Notes under the pieces: generated by a model
What the model saw: only the letters and a program-made list of their open reading frames with translations
Databases searched by the model: none
Told to the model about the DNA's origin: nothing
Translations under genes and position numbers: made by a program
In this document: positions 1 through 6,991 of the stretch, one piece after another
Layout: each line of letters opens with the position of its first letter
Numbering within the stretch: the stretch's first letter is position 1
Assembly: GCA_026392135.1 (NCBI GenBank)
Contig: JAPLCR010000006.1
Coordinates: forward strand, 4,551-14,507
Source of the DNA: Armatimonadota bacterium
GTDB lineage: Bacteria > Armatimonadota > Chthonomonadetes > Chthonomonadales > Chthonomonadaceae
DNA: 9,957 nt
Reading direction: 5' to 3'

Positions 1-2
1 TG

Positions 3-206
3 AGTTTTGAGGAGTCTCCTACTGAGCGCGACCAAGTTTATGAACAGGACGGATTACGCCTAATCATAGACAAGAAGAGCGCACAGTTTTTAGAGGGGGT
101 CGAACTTGACTACACCGTGAAGAACCTACTTGAGGGCGGTTGGCAGTGGTCGAACCCGAATGCGGCGCGTAGTTGTGGGTGCGGCACATCGTTCACACCA
201 AAGTAG
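3..206 (+). CDS. IscA/HesB/ErpA-type iron-sulfur cluster carrier, C-terminal part (5' end outside window)
   Basis: The third frame is open from the left edge to TAG at 204-206 and gives 67 residues with no start codon in the correct place, so the gene begins before the window. The translation has the hallmarks of the A-type Fe-S carrier family: a GLRLIIDKKSA strand, a tail-side GVELDY motif, then NPNAARSCGCGTSF near the C-terminus. The two cysteines of the C-G-C motif (residues 58 and 60 of the visible part) are the C-terminal cluster ligands. The third family cysteine would lie in the missing N-terminal half. Family proteins are about 105-120 residues, so roughly 40-50 are absent. Members receive [2Fe-2S] or [4Fe-4S] clusters from a scaffold and hand them to apoproteins in the cytosol. 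Which subtype (IscA, SufA or ErpA) cannot be settled from this fragment, though the ending resembles ErpA. It may be separately transcribed from the peptidase gene 162 bases downstream. Confidence 0.93.
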   Translation, partial: SFEESPTERDQVYEQDGLRLIIDKKSAQFLEGVELDYTVKNLLEGGWQWSNPNAARSCGCGTSFTPK

Positions 207-304
207 CTTCACAAGAGTCCGAAATTGGAAGAAGCTTCGTATAAATAGACGATTCTGGAACCAAAACAGCCCAAACCATCCGTAATAAGGTAAAATGACT
301 AGCC

Positions 305-331
305 TAATGAGTCCCCACAAGGGACTCGTTG
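305..331. other. Stem-loop between the Fe-S carrier and the peptidase gene
   Basis: GAGTCCC at 309-315 and GGGACTC at 321-327 form a perfect 7-bp stem around the loop CACAA. It extends outward through A-T and G-U pairs to about 305-331. No run of T follows on the + strand, so it is a poor intrinsic terminator. It lies about 100 bases after the carrier stop and 37 bases before the peptidase ATG, so it could be a terminator remnant or part of the peptidase 5' leader. The role is not decided by the sequence. Confidence 0.35.
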
Positions 332-368
332 TCTTGAAAAATCCTATTTACCCCAATGAGGAGCCTCT

Positions 369-1973
369 ATGAATCCCTCTGTTGCTCTACAAGAGTTTAT
401 AAACACACACCTTGCGACAGTCGAACCCCTCTCTCGCGAAACCGCGCTTGCAAACTGGGAGATGCAGACCACCAGTAGCGACGCGGTACGCGAAAAAGTC
501 ACAGACCTCAATACTCGCTTTGCACGTATCTACGCGAACCCCGACGACTACGCCTTTCTCAAGAGCCTTGATGCAGAAGCCATCGACTCGCCCACGCTGG
601 CGCGTCAGCATCTACTGCTGCTCAACGCCTATCTCGAAAACCAGATTCCCGCAGAACTCATGGAGAAGACCATCGCCTTAACCGTAGAGATAGAAGACTC
701 CTTCAATATCTTTCGAGGCGTTATCGACGGCGAAACAATAAGCGACAACGCTATTGAGAAGATACTCGACGAATCGCGAGATGTCACGCTACGCAAACAG
801 GCTTGGGAGGCGAGTAAGCAGGTCGGACAAGAGGTTTCCGAGCGCGTACTCGAACTCGTGCGAATGCGAAATCAGGCGGCGACTACGTTGGGTTATGAGA
901 ACTACTATGTGATGAGCCTCCAGATGCAAGAGTTGACCGAAGAGCGGCTGTTCCAACAGCTCGATGACCTTGCTGAGAAGAGTGAAGACCTCTGGAATGC
1001 CTTTAGAGACGAACTAGACGAACATCTTGCCCTACGCTTCAGCACCACGCCGGATGCGATACGTCCTTGGCATCATCACAACCGATTCTTTCAGAGCCCA
1101 GAGCCCGGCAACGCCAACCTTGATAGGTTCTTCGCAGATAAGGATTTAGAAGCTGTTGCCGCCGACTTTTTTCGCGCCATAGGCTTACCCATCGAAGAGC
1201 TACTAGCGAAAGCAGATCTCTACGAGCGGGAAGGTAAGTGTCAGCACGCCTTCTGCATGGACGTAGACCGTAAAGGCGACGTGCGCGTACTTTGCAACCT
1301 TCAGTCCAATGAGCGGTGGGCAAGTACACTCCTCCACGAGTATGGTCACGCTGTCTACGATAAATATACCGATCACTCTCTGCCCTACCTACTTCGCACT
1401 CCTGCCCACATTATGACCACCGAAGCGATAGCACTCTTCATGGGGCGGCTCACCAAAAGTGCCGATTGGCTGAACATCTACGCCGGAGTCGATAAGGCAG
1501 AGGCAGAACGAATAACCGTGGACGCGCTCCAAGAGGTGAGAAATCAACTCCTCGTTTTTATGCGCTGGTGTCTGGTCATGGCTTACTTCGAGCGCGAGAT
1601 GTATCGAAACCCCGAGCAGGACTTGAATACGGTTTGGTGGGATATTGTGGAGAGATTCCAGAGGGTGAAGCGTCCAGATGGGCGAAATACCCCCGACTGG
1701 GCATCGAAAATACACCTCGCCACTGCTCCCACCTACTATCATAACTACCAACTCGGTGAAATGATAGCCTCTCAACTCCTAAACTATCTGCACAAGGCAG
1801 TTCTGAACGGTGAACCTTCCTCCGCTCTGGTGACAAGCCCAAAAGTTGGCGCATGGCTTACAGAGAAGGTATTCTATCCGGGGGCACTCTATCCTTGGGA
1901 GGAGTGGCTTGAATTTGCTACAGGTGAACCCCTCAACCCTGCCTACTTTGTCGCAGACTTGGGCGAACGCTAG
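369..1973 (+). CDS. M2/M3-type zinc metallopeptidase (gluzincin; peptidyl-dipeptidase/oligopeptidase-like)
   Basis: This is a predicted cytosolic peptidase of 534 residues with no signal peptide. The zinc signature HEYGH is at residues 323-327 (His323 and His327 as zinc ligands, Glu324 as general base). Glu352, in the TTEA segment 25 residues later, is the expected third ligand. That spacing fits the M2 (angiotensin-converting-enzyme) and M3 (thimet oligopeptidase, oligopeptidase F) families. An N-terminal ANWEMQTTSSDA segment (about residues 28-39) and a largely helical architecture recall M2 proteins. The run of tyrosines at 456-460 (TYYHNY) and His449 sit where substrate-stabilising Tyr and His residues occur in this clan. 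The enzyme probably cleaves short peptides. The ATG at 369 is preceded by GAGGAG at 358-363 with five-base spacing, a clear start. A strong hairpin just past the stop suggests a single-gene transcript. M2 versus M3 is unresolved; the metallopeptidase call is firm. Confidence 0.9.
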   Translation: MNPSVALQEFINTHLATVEPLSRETALANWEMQTTSSDAVREKVTDLNTRFARIYANPDDYAFLKSLDAEAIDSPTLARQHLLLLNAYLENQIPAELMEKTIALTVEIEDSFNIFRGVIDGETISDNAIEKILDESRDVTLRKQAWEASKQVGQEVSERVLELVRMRNQAATTLGYENYYVMSLQMQELTEERLFQQLDDLAEKSEDLWNAFRDELDEHLALRFSTTPDAIRPWHHHNRFFQSPEPGNANLDRFFADKDLEAVAADFFRAIGLPIEELLAKADLYEREGKCQHAFCMDVDRKGDVRVLCNLQSNERWASTLLHEYGHAVYDKYTDHSLPYLLRTPAHIMTTEAIALFMGRLTKSADWLNIYAGVDKAEAERITVDALQEVRNQLLVFMRWCLVMAYFEREMYRNPEQDLNTVWWDIVERFQRVKRPDGRNTPDWASKIHLATAPTYYHNYQLGEMIASQLLNYLHKAVLNGEPSSALVTSPKVGAWLTEKVFYPGALYPWEEWLEFATGEPLNPAYFVADLGER

Positions 1974-1984
1974 ATAGTTGGATT

Positions 1985-2025
1985 AGAGTGTAGCCCTGAT
2001 ATAGTCTTATTAAGGGCTACACTCT
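1985..2025 (+). terminator. Hairpin terminator after the metallopeptidase gene
   Basis: A perfect 13-bp stem pairs AGAGTGTAGCCCT (1985-1997) with AGGGCTACACTCT (2013-2025) across a 15-base loop. It starts 11 bases after the stop codon at 1973. The right arm runs into TTTCGCTTTG, a T-rich but interrupted tail. Placement directly after a + strand stop and before the next + strand gene supports termination of the peptidase transcript, so the isomerase gene at 2081 likely has its own promoter or depends on read-through. Confidence 0.75.
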
Positions 2026-2080
2026 TTCGCTTTGATAAGAGTAAACACAACTCATCACTCGAACAGGATGCCGCCAAATA

Positions 2081-2845
2081 ATGAAACCGCAGATTGGGTT
2101 GCAACTCTACACACTGCGTGACCAACTCGCAGACGATTTTAGCGCAACTATACAGCGTGTTGCCGCCATCGGCTACCAAGGAGTGGAGACCGCTTTCTTT
2201 GCCAACAACATGACTCCCAAAGAAGCCAAGCGGCAGTTTGAAGACTTAGGGCTAGCCATTACCTCGGCACACTGCCCTCTACCTCTAGGAGGAGATCAGG
2301 TTGACACGTTATCCCTACTGGACGACCTGAACTGCAAGTATGCTGTCTGGCATGGCTGGCCCCAAGACGAACGCTATAACACTCTGGAGGGTATCCGCAA
2401 ACTTGCTGATATCTATAACGAAGCCTACTCGGTCACTCAGAAGCAGGATATACGATTCGGGCTACACAACCACTGGTGGGAGTTTGAGCCTGTCGAAAAC
2501 TCTCTCCCTTATGAGGTTTTATGCACTCTGCTACACCCCGACATCTTTTTTGAATTTGATACCTACTGGATTCAGACGGCAGGACAGAATCCCGCTACAG
2601 TTGTGGCAGGTGCGGCTAAACGTGCGCCACTACTTCATATTAAAGATGGTCCCGCGACACGTAATGACGATATGGTAGCAGTAGGGGCGGGGACTCTCGA
2701 TATTCCTGCCATTGTAAGGGCATCTCAGAACTGCGCGGAGTGGCTTATTGTAGAGATGGACTCCTGTTCAGGAGACATTTGGCAGGCTCTGGAGCAGAGT
2801 TATCGTTATCTAACGGAGAGTGACTTCGTCTTCACTTCTGGGTGA
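2081..2845 (+). CDS. Sugar phosphate isomerase/epimerase, xylose isomerase-like TIM barrel
   Basis: The 254-residue protein matches the AP-endonuclease-2/xylose-isomerase-like TIM-barrel superfamily. Its N-terminal strand IGLQLYTLRD (residues 5-14) is typical of the family. Expected metal ligands are all visible: Glu134 in LHNHWWEF, Asp160 in FEFDTYW, His186 in LLHIKDG and Glu225 in IVEMD. The GAGTLDIPAI segment (203-211) before the last ligand is also characteristic. Such enzymes are divalent-metal-dependent and interconvert keto/aldo sugars, inositol derivatives or sugar phosphates; the substrate here cannot be read from the sequence. There is no signal peptide, so it is probably cytosolic. 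The ATG at 2081 has AGGA at 2065-2068, with 12-base spacing that is somewhat long. It is separated from the peptidase by a terminator and converges on the heme gene. No sugar-pathway partner is nearby to suggest the substrate. Confidence 0.88.
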   Translation: MKPQIGLQLYTLRDQLADDFSATIQRVAAIGYQGVETAFFANNMTPKEAKRQFEDLGLAITSAHCPLPLGGDQVDTLSLLDDLNCKYAVWHGWPQDERYNTLEGIRKLADIYNEAYSVTQKQDIRFGLHNHWWEFEPVENSLPYEVLCTLLHPDIFFEFDTYWIQTAGQNPATVVAGAAKRAPLLHIKDGPATRNDDMVAVGAGTLDIPAIVRASQNCAEWLIVEMDSCSGDIWQALEQSYRYLTESDFVFTSG

Positions 2846-3049
2846 AAATTGCCCTTAAGCCCCGTCTACAAGAGGAGGTATCCCGCTGTATTGTGAGCAT
2901 GAATGTAGTAGCAGAGATAGTTCGCGACGCGAATCTCGCATAGCATCTCAGGCAAGATGAGTCTCCCCTAGAATCTTTTGGATGTGTTTCATTTCGATTG
3001 GTGTTTGCGTTTCATGCCGCCGAAAGAAGGGGGGTACAGATTTACGACC

Positions 3050-4885
3050 CTAAAGGTGTAAGGAGCGGTCAATCGCCATAAACAGGAAGAGCAGGGCAAG
3101 GTAGAGCATGGAGAAGTGAAAGAGCGAGGAGGCACGTGGTCTATCAACAGTGCGGTAGAGTTGGAGGCTACGCAAAGCCAATATAAGGTTTAGGATGATA
3201 GCAGAGCAGAGATAGAGGATGCCCACGTGTTTTTGCAGAAACGGTAGGATGGAGACCACTGCCGTAAGAACAGTGTACATACCTATCTGAGCAACGGTTA
3301 CTCTGTCGCCTAACACTGAGGGTAGCATGGGAATGCCTGCCTCGGTGTAGTCGTCTTTTAGTAGTAGAGCCAACGCCCAGAAGTGTACGGGTGTCCAGAC
3401 GAAGATGATAGCAAAGAGATACCATGCCAGCGGAGCGAGATCATTTGTAACAGCCGCCCAGCCCACGAGAGGCGGGAATGCCCCTGCCGCGCCCCCAATC
3501 ACGATGTTGTGCCACGTTCTACGCTTCAAAATAAGTGTGTAGATGAGGACATAAAAGACCAATCCGGCAAAACCAAGAACCGCAGAGAGTAGGTTTGCGA
3601 ATGTCCAGAACATCGAAAAGGAGAGGGTGGCGAGACTAAATGCAAAGTAGAGCGCATTCAGAGACGAGATTTTTTGTGTTACTGTCGGGCGTTCCGAGGT
3701 GCGTTTCATGCGCCCGTCTATATCGCGGTCTATTACCATGTTGATAGCGTTTGCTGCTCCTGCAACCATATAGCCCGCCACCATAACAATAAAGAACAGC
3801 AGGGGAGTGACGTGGTTATCGGGAGTCTGAGGAGCGATAAACATTGCCGTCATCGTGGTGAAGAGCAGTAGGCTAATAACGCGCGGTTTCGTTAAAACTA
3901 GGTAGTCTCGCCAAGTAGCTCTACCTACCGCGGAGTGAATTTCAGGGTAGTGGAGAGGGTCTGTTTCGACCTGAACGACATCTTCAGCAAGTGCAGCCGT
4001 GGTAAGTAGTATCGTGAGCGTCCAGACAATATCTGCAAAAAGCAGATGGACTAACTGCATACTGACCGGGGCGTGGAGCGTCTTGTTTATAAGCCCAATA
4101 GCGATTTGTAAGGCAAAAGCCAATCCTGTGTACTGTGCGTACTTGCGAACGAGTGGGGAGGGACGCAAATGGGTGGTTAGCCCTGCAATTAAAAGCAAGT
4201 AGAGTCCAACAGACACCGCCAGAAACGGGTGGATGACGCGAAGACGTATCAGAAAGTGTGCTGTTGGGTTCAAGGCTCCCTGCATAGCCTCATAGGTACT
4301 ATGAACGGGGAATTTTGTGTCGCCAAGCGCGGTTATCGCTCCGCTAACACCGAGCGCAAGCAGAGAAAAGAGTGAGAATCCAAGTGCCCATCCCATCGCC
4401 CCTTGTTTCTTCCAGCGTAGAGGGCGCACCCCCGTACTCCATATCGCGGTGATTGTAAGAGAGCCGAGAAGGAAGAACGTGTTGACTAGGTGTCCTGCCA
4501 ACCATACCGCTCTCTCAACCGAGATATTTTCTGCAACGAGCCCCTTCTTAACAAGCAACCGCCCGATCATCGCCTCAATAAACGTGAACACGAGGCAGAG
4601 CACAGCCCCATATCGGACACGGTGTTTTTGGGGAAATGCCTTAAATGCAAAAATAAGAAGTGCCAATATCAGAATGCCATCCAACCCGCTCATAACGCGA
4701 TGAGTGAACTCAATGACGGTTTTGACTTTGTGAGGAGCAGGGATAATCTGTCCATCGCAGAGGGGCCAGTGATTACTACAGCCGTCACCAGAGTTAGTGG
4801 CACGCACTAATGCGCCCCACGCTATAACTACAAAGTTAAAGATGAGCGTAAACCAAGCAAATCGCGCAAAACGGGTGGTACTCAT
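3050..4885 (-). CDS. ctaA-ctaB: Heme A synthase-protoheme IX farnesyltransferase fusion (CtaA-CtaB)
   Basis: A single 611-residue membrane protein combines two consecutive enzymes of heme A synthesis. Residues 1 to about 300 are CtaA/COX15. They include the extracytoplasmic pair Cys36 and Cys43 (GDGCSNHWPLCDG) and four histidines in the heme-ligand contexts EFTHR (62), AGHLVNT (132), RVIHP (219) and QLVHLL (280), spread over about eight hydrophobic segments. After a hydrophilic linker (about 301-325), residues 326-611 are the UbiA-type prenyltransferase CtaB. The first aspartate motif is N382/D386/D390 (NMVIDRDID) and the second is DDYTEAGIPM at 511-520. CtaB farnesylates heme B to heme O; CtaA oxidises the methyl group of heme O to give heme A for aa3-type oxidases. 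No stop or frameshift separates the halves. The start has GAAGG about 10 bases upstream. The order is reversed relative to the reaction order. No cytochrome oxidase subunit genes adjoin it here. Confidence 0.96.
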   Translation of the reverse strand: MSTTRFARFAWFTLIFNFVVIAWGALVRATNSGDGCSNHWPLCDGQIIPAPHKVKTVIEFTHRVMSGLDGILILALLIFAFKAFPQKHRVRYGAVLCLVFTFIEAMIGRLLVKKGLVAENISVERAVWLAGHLVNTFFLLGSLTITAIWSTGVRPLRWKKQGAMGWALGFSLFSLLALGVSGAITALGDTKFPVHSTYEAMQGALNPTAHFLIRLRVIHPFLAVSVGLYLLLIAGLTTHLRPSPLVRKYAQYTGLAFALQIAIGLINKTLHAPVSMQLVHLLFADIVWTLTILLTTAALAEDVVQVETDPLHYPEIHSAVGRATWRDYLVLTKPRVISLLLFTTMTAMFIAPQTPDNHVTPLLFFIVMVAGYMVAGAANAINMVIDRDIDGRMKRTSERPTVTQKISSLNALYFAFSLATLSFSMFWTFANLLSAVLGFAGLVFYVLIYTLILKRRTWHNIVIGGAAGAFPPLVGWAAVTNDLAPLAWYLFAIIFVWTPVHFWALALLLKDDYTEAGIPMLPSVLGDRVTVAQIGMYTVLTAVVSILPFLQKHVGILYLCSAIILNLILALRSLQLYRTVDRPRASSLFHFSMLYLALLFLFMAIDRSLHL

Positions 4886-4918
4886 AAATCACAAGCCTTC
4901 GCAAAAGTAGATATGATC

Positions 4919-4924
4919 ATTGTA
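4919..4924 (-). promoter_or_regulatory. Possible -10 box for the ctaA-ctaB gene
   Basis: Read on the minus strand, TACAAT stands 33 bases before the fusion ATG and matches five of six positions of the sigma-70-type -10 consensus. No convincing -35 hexamer is seen at the usual spacing. It would give a leader of roughly 25 bases containing the GAAGG ribosome binding site. Confidence 0.3.
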
Positions 4925-4973
4925 CCCCAAGTTCGTGCCTTTTTTCACTATTGGGTTTTGGGAACGTAACCGT

Positions 4974-5228
4974 TCAGAGTTATGGGAGTAAAACCGCGAA
5001 ACACGCGAAAAAGGCACACACGTCGTTCGTCTGGAGCCGTCCACACAGTCTTCTCTTTCTCAAGTCGCGTCAGCTCCTCTCCCTATTTTGACAAGCCTAT
5101 CGTGAACTTGACCAACCTACCTAGCAAGTCATGCTCCCGTATTGAGAGAGGAGTGCCCAAAGAGAAGGGGGAGAGCTACGAGAGAGGTGGAGAGGTTAAG
5201 TGGAAGAGTTCCCATAACTGAACTCTGA
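4974..5228. other. Gene-free region with nested complementary arms; possible structured RNA or leader
   Basis: Positions 4886-5242 (357 bases) hold no convincing gene. Within it, complementary segments nest in order. An outer pairing joins 4974-4981 to 5221-5228 and 4982-4987 to 5210-5215 (14 bp with one five-base bulge). Inside are 5040-5044 with 5187-5191 (5 bp), 5050-5058 with 5159-5167 (9 bp), 5074-5081 with 5146-5153 (8 bp) and 5106-5110 with 5125-5129 (5 bp). The result is a long hairpin interrupted by internal loops. The arms are CT-rich and GA-rich, which makes chance pairing easier. No clear promoter or T-run fixes a strand. On the minus strand it would lie between udp and ctaA-ctaB as a 3' UTR, leader or small RNA. 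The shape loosely recalls 6S RNA, but no 6S signature was recognised. Confidence 0.3.
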
Positions 5229-5242
5229 CTGTAGAAACTGCA

Positions 5243-6019
5243 CTACTGCCGCTCCTGTCGAATTAGGTTTGCCACTCCCAAAACTGCGACGTTTACTCCT
5301 GCTGTCTCGCCTGCACTCAGGGCTTCCGCAGAGATAGCCTCGCTCCGCGATCGGTTGACTATCGTTCCGCAGACGCAACCGGCTCGCAGTCCCATCGTCG
5401 AAGCGAGAGTCAATAGGGTCGCTGCCTCCATCTCATAGTTCAAGACATGAAGTTGCCGCCACTCCTCAGTCATACCTTGAAATCGGCGCGGTACGTATTT
5501 TGTGTAGGAGTCGTAACGCTCTTGCCCCGGATAAAAAGAATCCGACGAGCACGTGACTCCTACATGATAGCTCACTTTTGCCTGCTTGGCTCCCTCAATC
5601 AAGGCGTGTACCACCTCATAATGAGCCACAGCCGGGTACTCAATAGGCGCGTAGTGAGAGGAGGTTCCCTCCATGCGAACCGCCCCTGACGTGATAATCG
5701 CCTCACCAACATGGATGTTAGTCTGAATTGCTCCACACGTTCCTACGCGCACCAATGTCTTGACACCCAACATCGCCAACTCCTCCACCGCAATCCCAAG
5801 TGAAGGACCGCCTATCCCCGTCGAGGTTATCAGTACGGGAACCTCGTCTACGTAGGCTAGCCAAGAGCAGTACTCTCGCTTCTGTATTAGGAAACGCCCA
5901 TTGGAAAAAGGAGGGGTCTGGGCAACTCTTTCAACACGCGCCGGATCACCCGGCACTATCACAGTTTTTGCGCCCTCTATCTGACTTGCGCTTAAGTTGA
6001 TATGATACACGTTACTCAT
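5243..6019 (-). CDS. udp: Uridine phosphorylase
   Basis: The 258-residue protein aligns almost column by column, from memory, with Escherichia coli Udp. It reversibly splits uridine with phosphate into uracil and ribose 1-phosphate in cytosolic pyrimidine salvage. Phosphate-binding residues are present: Gly24 and Arg28 in VPGDPAR, Arg48 in QKREY, and Arg91 and Thr94 in RVGTCGA. The uracil-specificity pair Gln166 and Arg168 sits in FYPGQERYDSY. The ribose-binding NYEMEA lies at 194-199 with Glu196, Met197 and Glu198. His6 corresponds to the N-terminal histidine that contacts the neighbouring subunit's ribose. Gln166/Arg168 distinguish it from purine nucleoside phosphorylases of the same fold. 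The ATG ends at 6019 with GAGG about 11 bases upstream. It is divergent from the ComEC-like gene and is followed by a 357-base gap before ctaA-ctaB, so it is probably transcribed alone. The length is normal for the family. Confidence 0.96.
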   Translation of the reverse strand: MSNVYHINLSASQIEGAKTVIVPGDPARVERVAQTPPFSNGRFLIQKREYCSWLAYVDEVPVLITSTGIGGPSLGIAVEELAMLGVKTLVRVGTCGAIQTNIHVGEAIITSGAVRMEGTSSHYAPIEYPAVAHYEVVHALIEGAKQAKVSYHVGVTCSSDSFYPGQERYDSYTKYVPRRFQGMTEEWRQLHVLNYEMEAATLLTLASTMGLRAGCVCGTIVNRSRSEAISAEALSAGETAGVNVAVLGVANLIRQERQ

Positions 6020-6066
6020 GATAAGATTGACCTCATTGAGACAGGGTTTTAGGGGGTGAACGGCGA

Positions 6067-6072
6067 ACTATA
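6067..6072 (-). promoter_or_regulatory. Possible -10 box for udp
   Basis: On the minus strand this reads TATAGT, five of six matches to TATAAT, 47 bases before the udp ATG. No good -35 element is found at 16-18 bases, so it is a weak call. If real, it overlaps the longer GTG-start reading of the divergent ComEC-like gene, which would favour that gene starting at 6104. Confidence 0.25.
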
Positions 6073-6103
6073 CCGAAAGCGAACTCTGACAGCGGGGAAC
6101 AGA

Positions 6104-6991
6104 ATGCGACGCGCAAGAGCCACTCAACTCACTGTATTTATTGTACTATTTAACACGGGAATCCTGCTTGTACCACGCCTATTTCCACGCGGGAACGCAG
6201 ATCTCCGCATCGTATTTCTGGATGTGGGGCAGGGTGACTCCTGCGTGATACAGACCCCAAGTGGTAAGGTTATCGTGGTGGACACCGGAAATCGCTCTCT
6301 CAATGGGCAAGAGGACATGGGAAGGCGTGTTGTTGCGCCCTACCTGCGAAGTCAAGGGATACAGCGAATAGACCTGCTTCTCCTCACACATCCTGACACT
6401 GACCATATAGGCGGGGCAGACACCCTCCTACAAAGATTTCCCGTAGGGATATTGGAGACGAATGGGCAAGATGAGCAGGCAGGGCAAAAGGAGGTTGTGC
6501 AACGCGCAAAAAGCCGTGAGGTACTCGTACACCGTGCAAAGGCAGGAGAAGTGATGGAGTTGGGAGACGGGATAAAAGCACACGTTATCGCGCCTATCGG
6601 GGAAGACTTGAACGAATCCACCAACACACATAGTATCGTGCTGCGCCTTACCTACGGCGAGAGTTCTCTTCTATTGACTGGAGATGCAGACAACAAAGAA
6701 GAGGAGAGGATACTACAGAACGGTACGCTCTTACCAACACAACTCCTGAAAGTCGGGCATCATGGTAGCCGTACTTCAACGACTGAAAGGTTCTTAACAC
6801 GCATCATGCCGCGAATCGCCGTGATTTCGGTAGGCAAGTCCAACTCTTTCGGGCACCCTGCCCCCGCAACTCTAGAACGGCTCCAAAAACAGGGAGTGCA
6901 GGTTTTTCGTACCGACACACAGGGGGCGATAACCTGCACTTCCGACAGCAAAAACTGGATGTGTAAACCCTACACCCGATTGCCGCAGTGA
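6104..6991 (+). CDS. ComEC-like metallo-beta-lactamase-fold hydrolase, free-standing and N-terminally anchored or secreted
   Basis: This is a 295-residue protein from ATG 6104, or 311 from GTG 6056. The ATG is preferred: GGGGA stands five to six bases before it, and the product then begins with a basic MRRAR followed by a hydrophobic stretch to about residue 24, as in a signal peptide or membrane anchor. The rest matches the metallo-beta-lactamase domain at the C-terminus of the DNA-uptake protein ComEC: FLDVGQGDS, VVDTGN, the metal motif THPDTDH (His96, Asp98, Asp100, His101), LLTGDAD (Asp194), KVGHHGS (His219/His220), then SVGKSNSFGHPAP and RTDTQGAI near the end. ComEC's membrane-channel and OB-fold parts are absent. 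Likely activity is a metal-dependent phosphodiesterase or nuclease outside the cytoplasmic membrane; the substrate is unknown. Competence involvement is only a guess. Its end overlaps the convergent M48 gene by 22 bases. Confidence 0.9.
   Translation: MRRARATQLTVFIVLFNTGILLVPRLFPRGNADLRIVFLDVGQGDSCVIQTPSGKVIVVDTGNRSLNGQEDMGRRVVAPYLRSQGIQRIDLLLLTHPDTDHIGGADTLLQRFPVGILETNGQDEQAGQKEVVQRAKSREVLVHRAKAGEVMELGDGIKAHVIAPIGEDLNESTNTHSIVLRLTYGESSLLLTGDADNKEEERILQNGTLLPTQLLKVGHHGSRTSTTERFLTRIMPRIAVISVGKSNSFGHPAPATLERLQKQGVQVFRTDTQGAITCTSDSKNWMCKPYTRLPQ

Noticed and set aside
1389..1775. A 128-codon minus-strand open frame inside the metallopeptidase gene
   Set aside because: It is entirely antisense to a gene with clear active-site motifs and has no recognisable domain.
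2921..2933. TTCGCGACGCGAA considered as a tRNA T-arm or operator
   Set aside because: There is no acceptor stem or anticodon arm around it, and a single short palindrome in a convergent gap does not support an operator call.
2944..2959. CATCT/AGATG hairpin with a T-containing stretch further downstream, between the isomerase and ctaA-ctaB genes
   Set aside because: The stem is only 5 bp and the nearest T-run (2976-2979) is too far away to act as a terminator tail.
2986..3015. GTTTCAT repeated at 2986-2992 and 3009-3015
   Set aside because: Two 7-base copies are within chance expectation and show no array structure.
4317..4703. A 128-codon + strand open frame antisense to the CtaA half
   Set aside because: The CtaA reading carries conserved heme-ligand histidines; the antisense product has no recognisable features.
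4982..5221. A 79-codon + strand open frame in the gap between ctaA-ctaB and udp
   Set aside because: The product is Arg/Ser-rich and low in hydrophobic residues, there is no ribosome site, and it lies almost exactly over the complementary arms, so its composition follows from the GA/CT bias.
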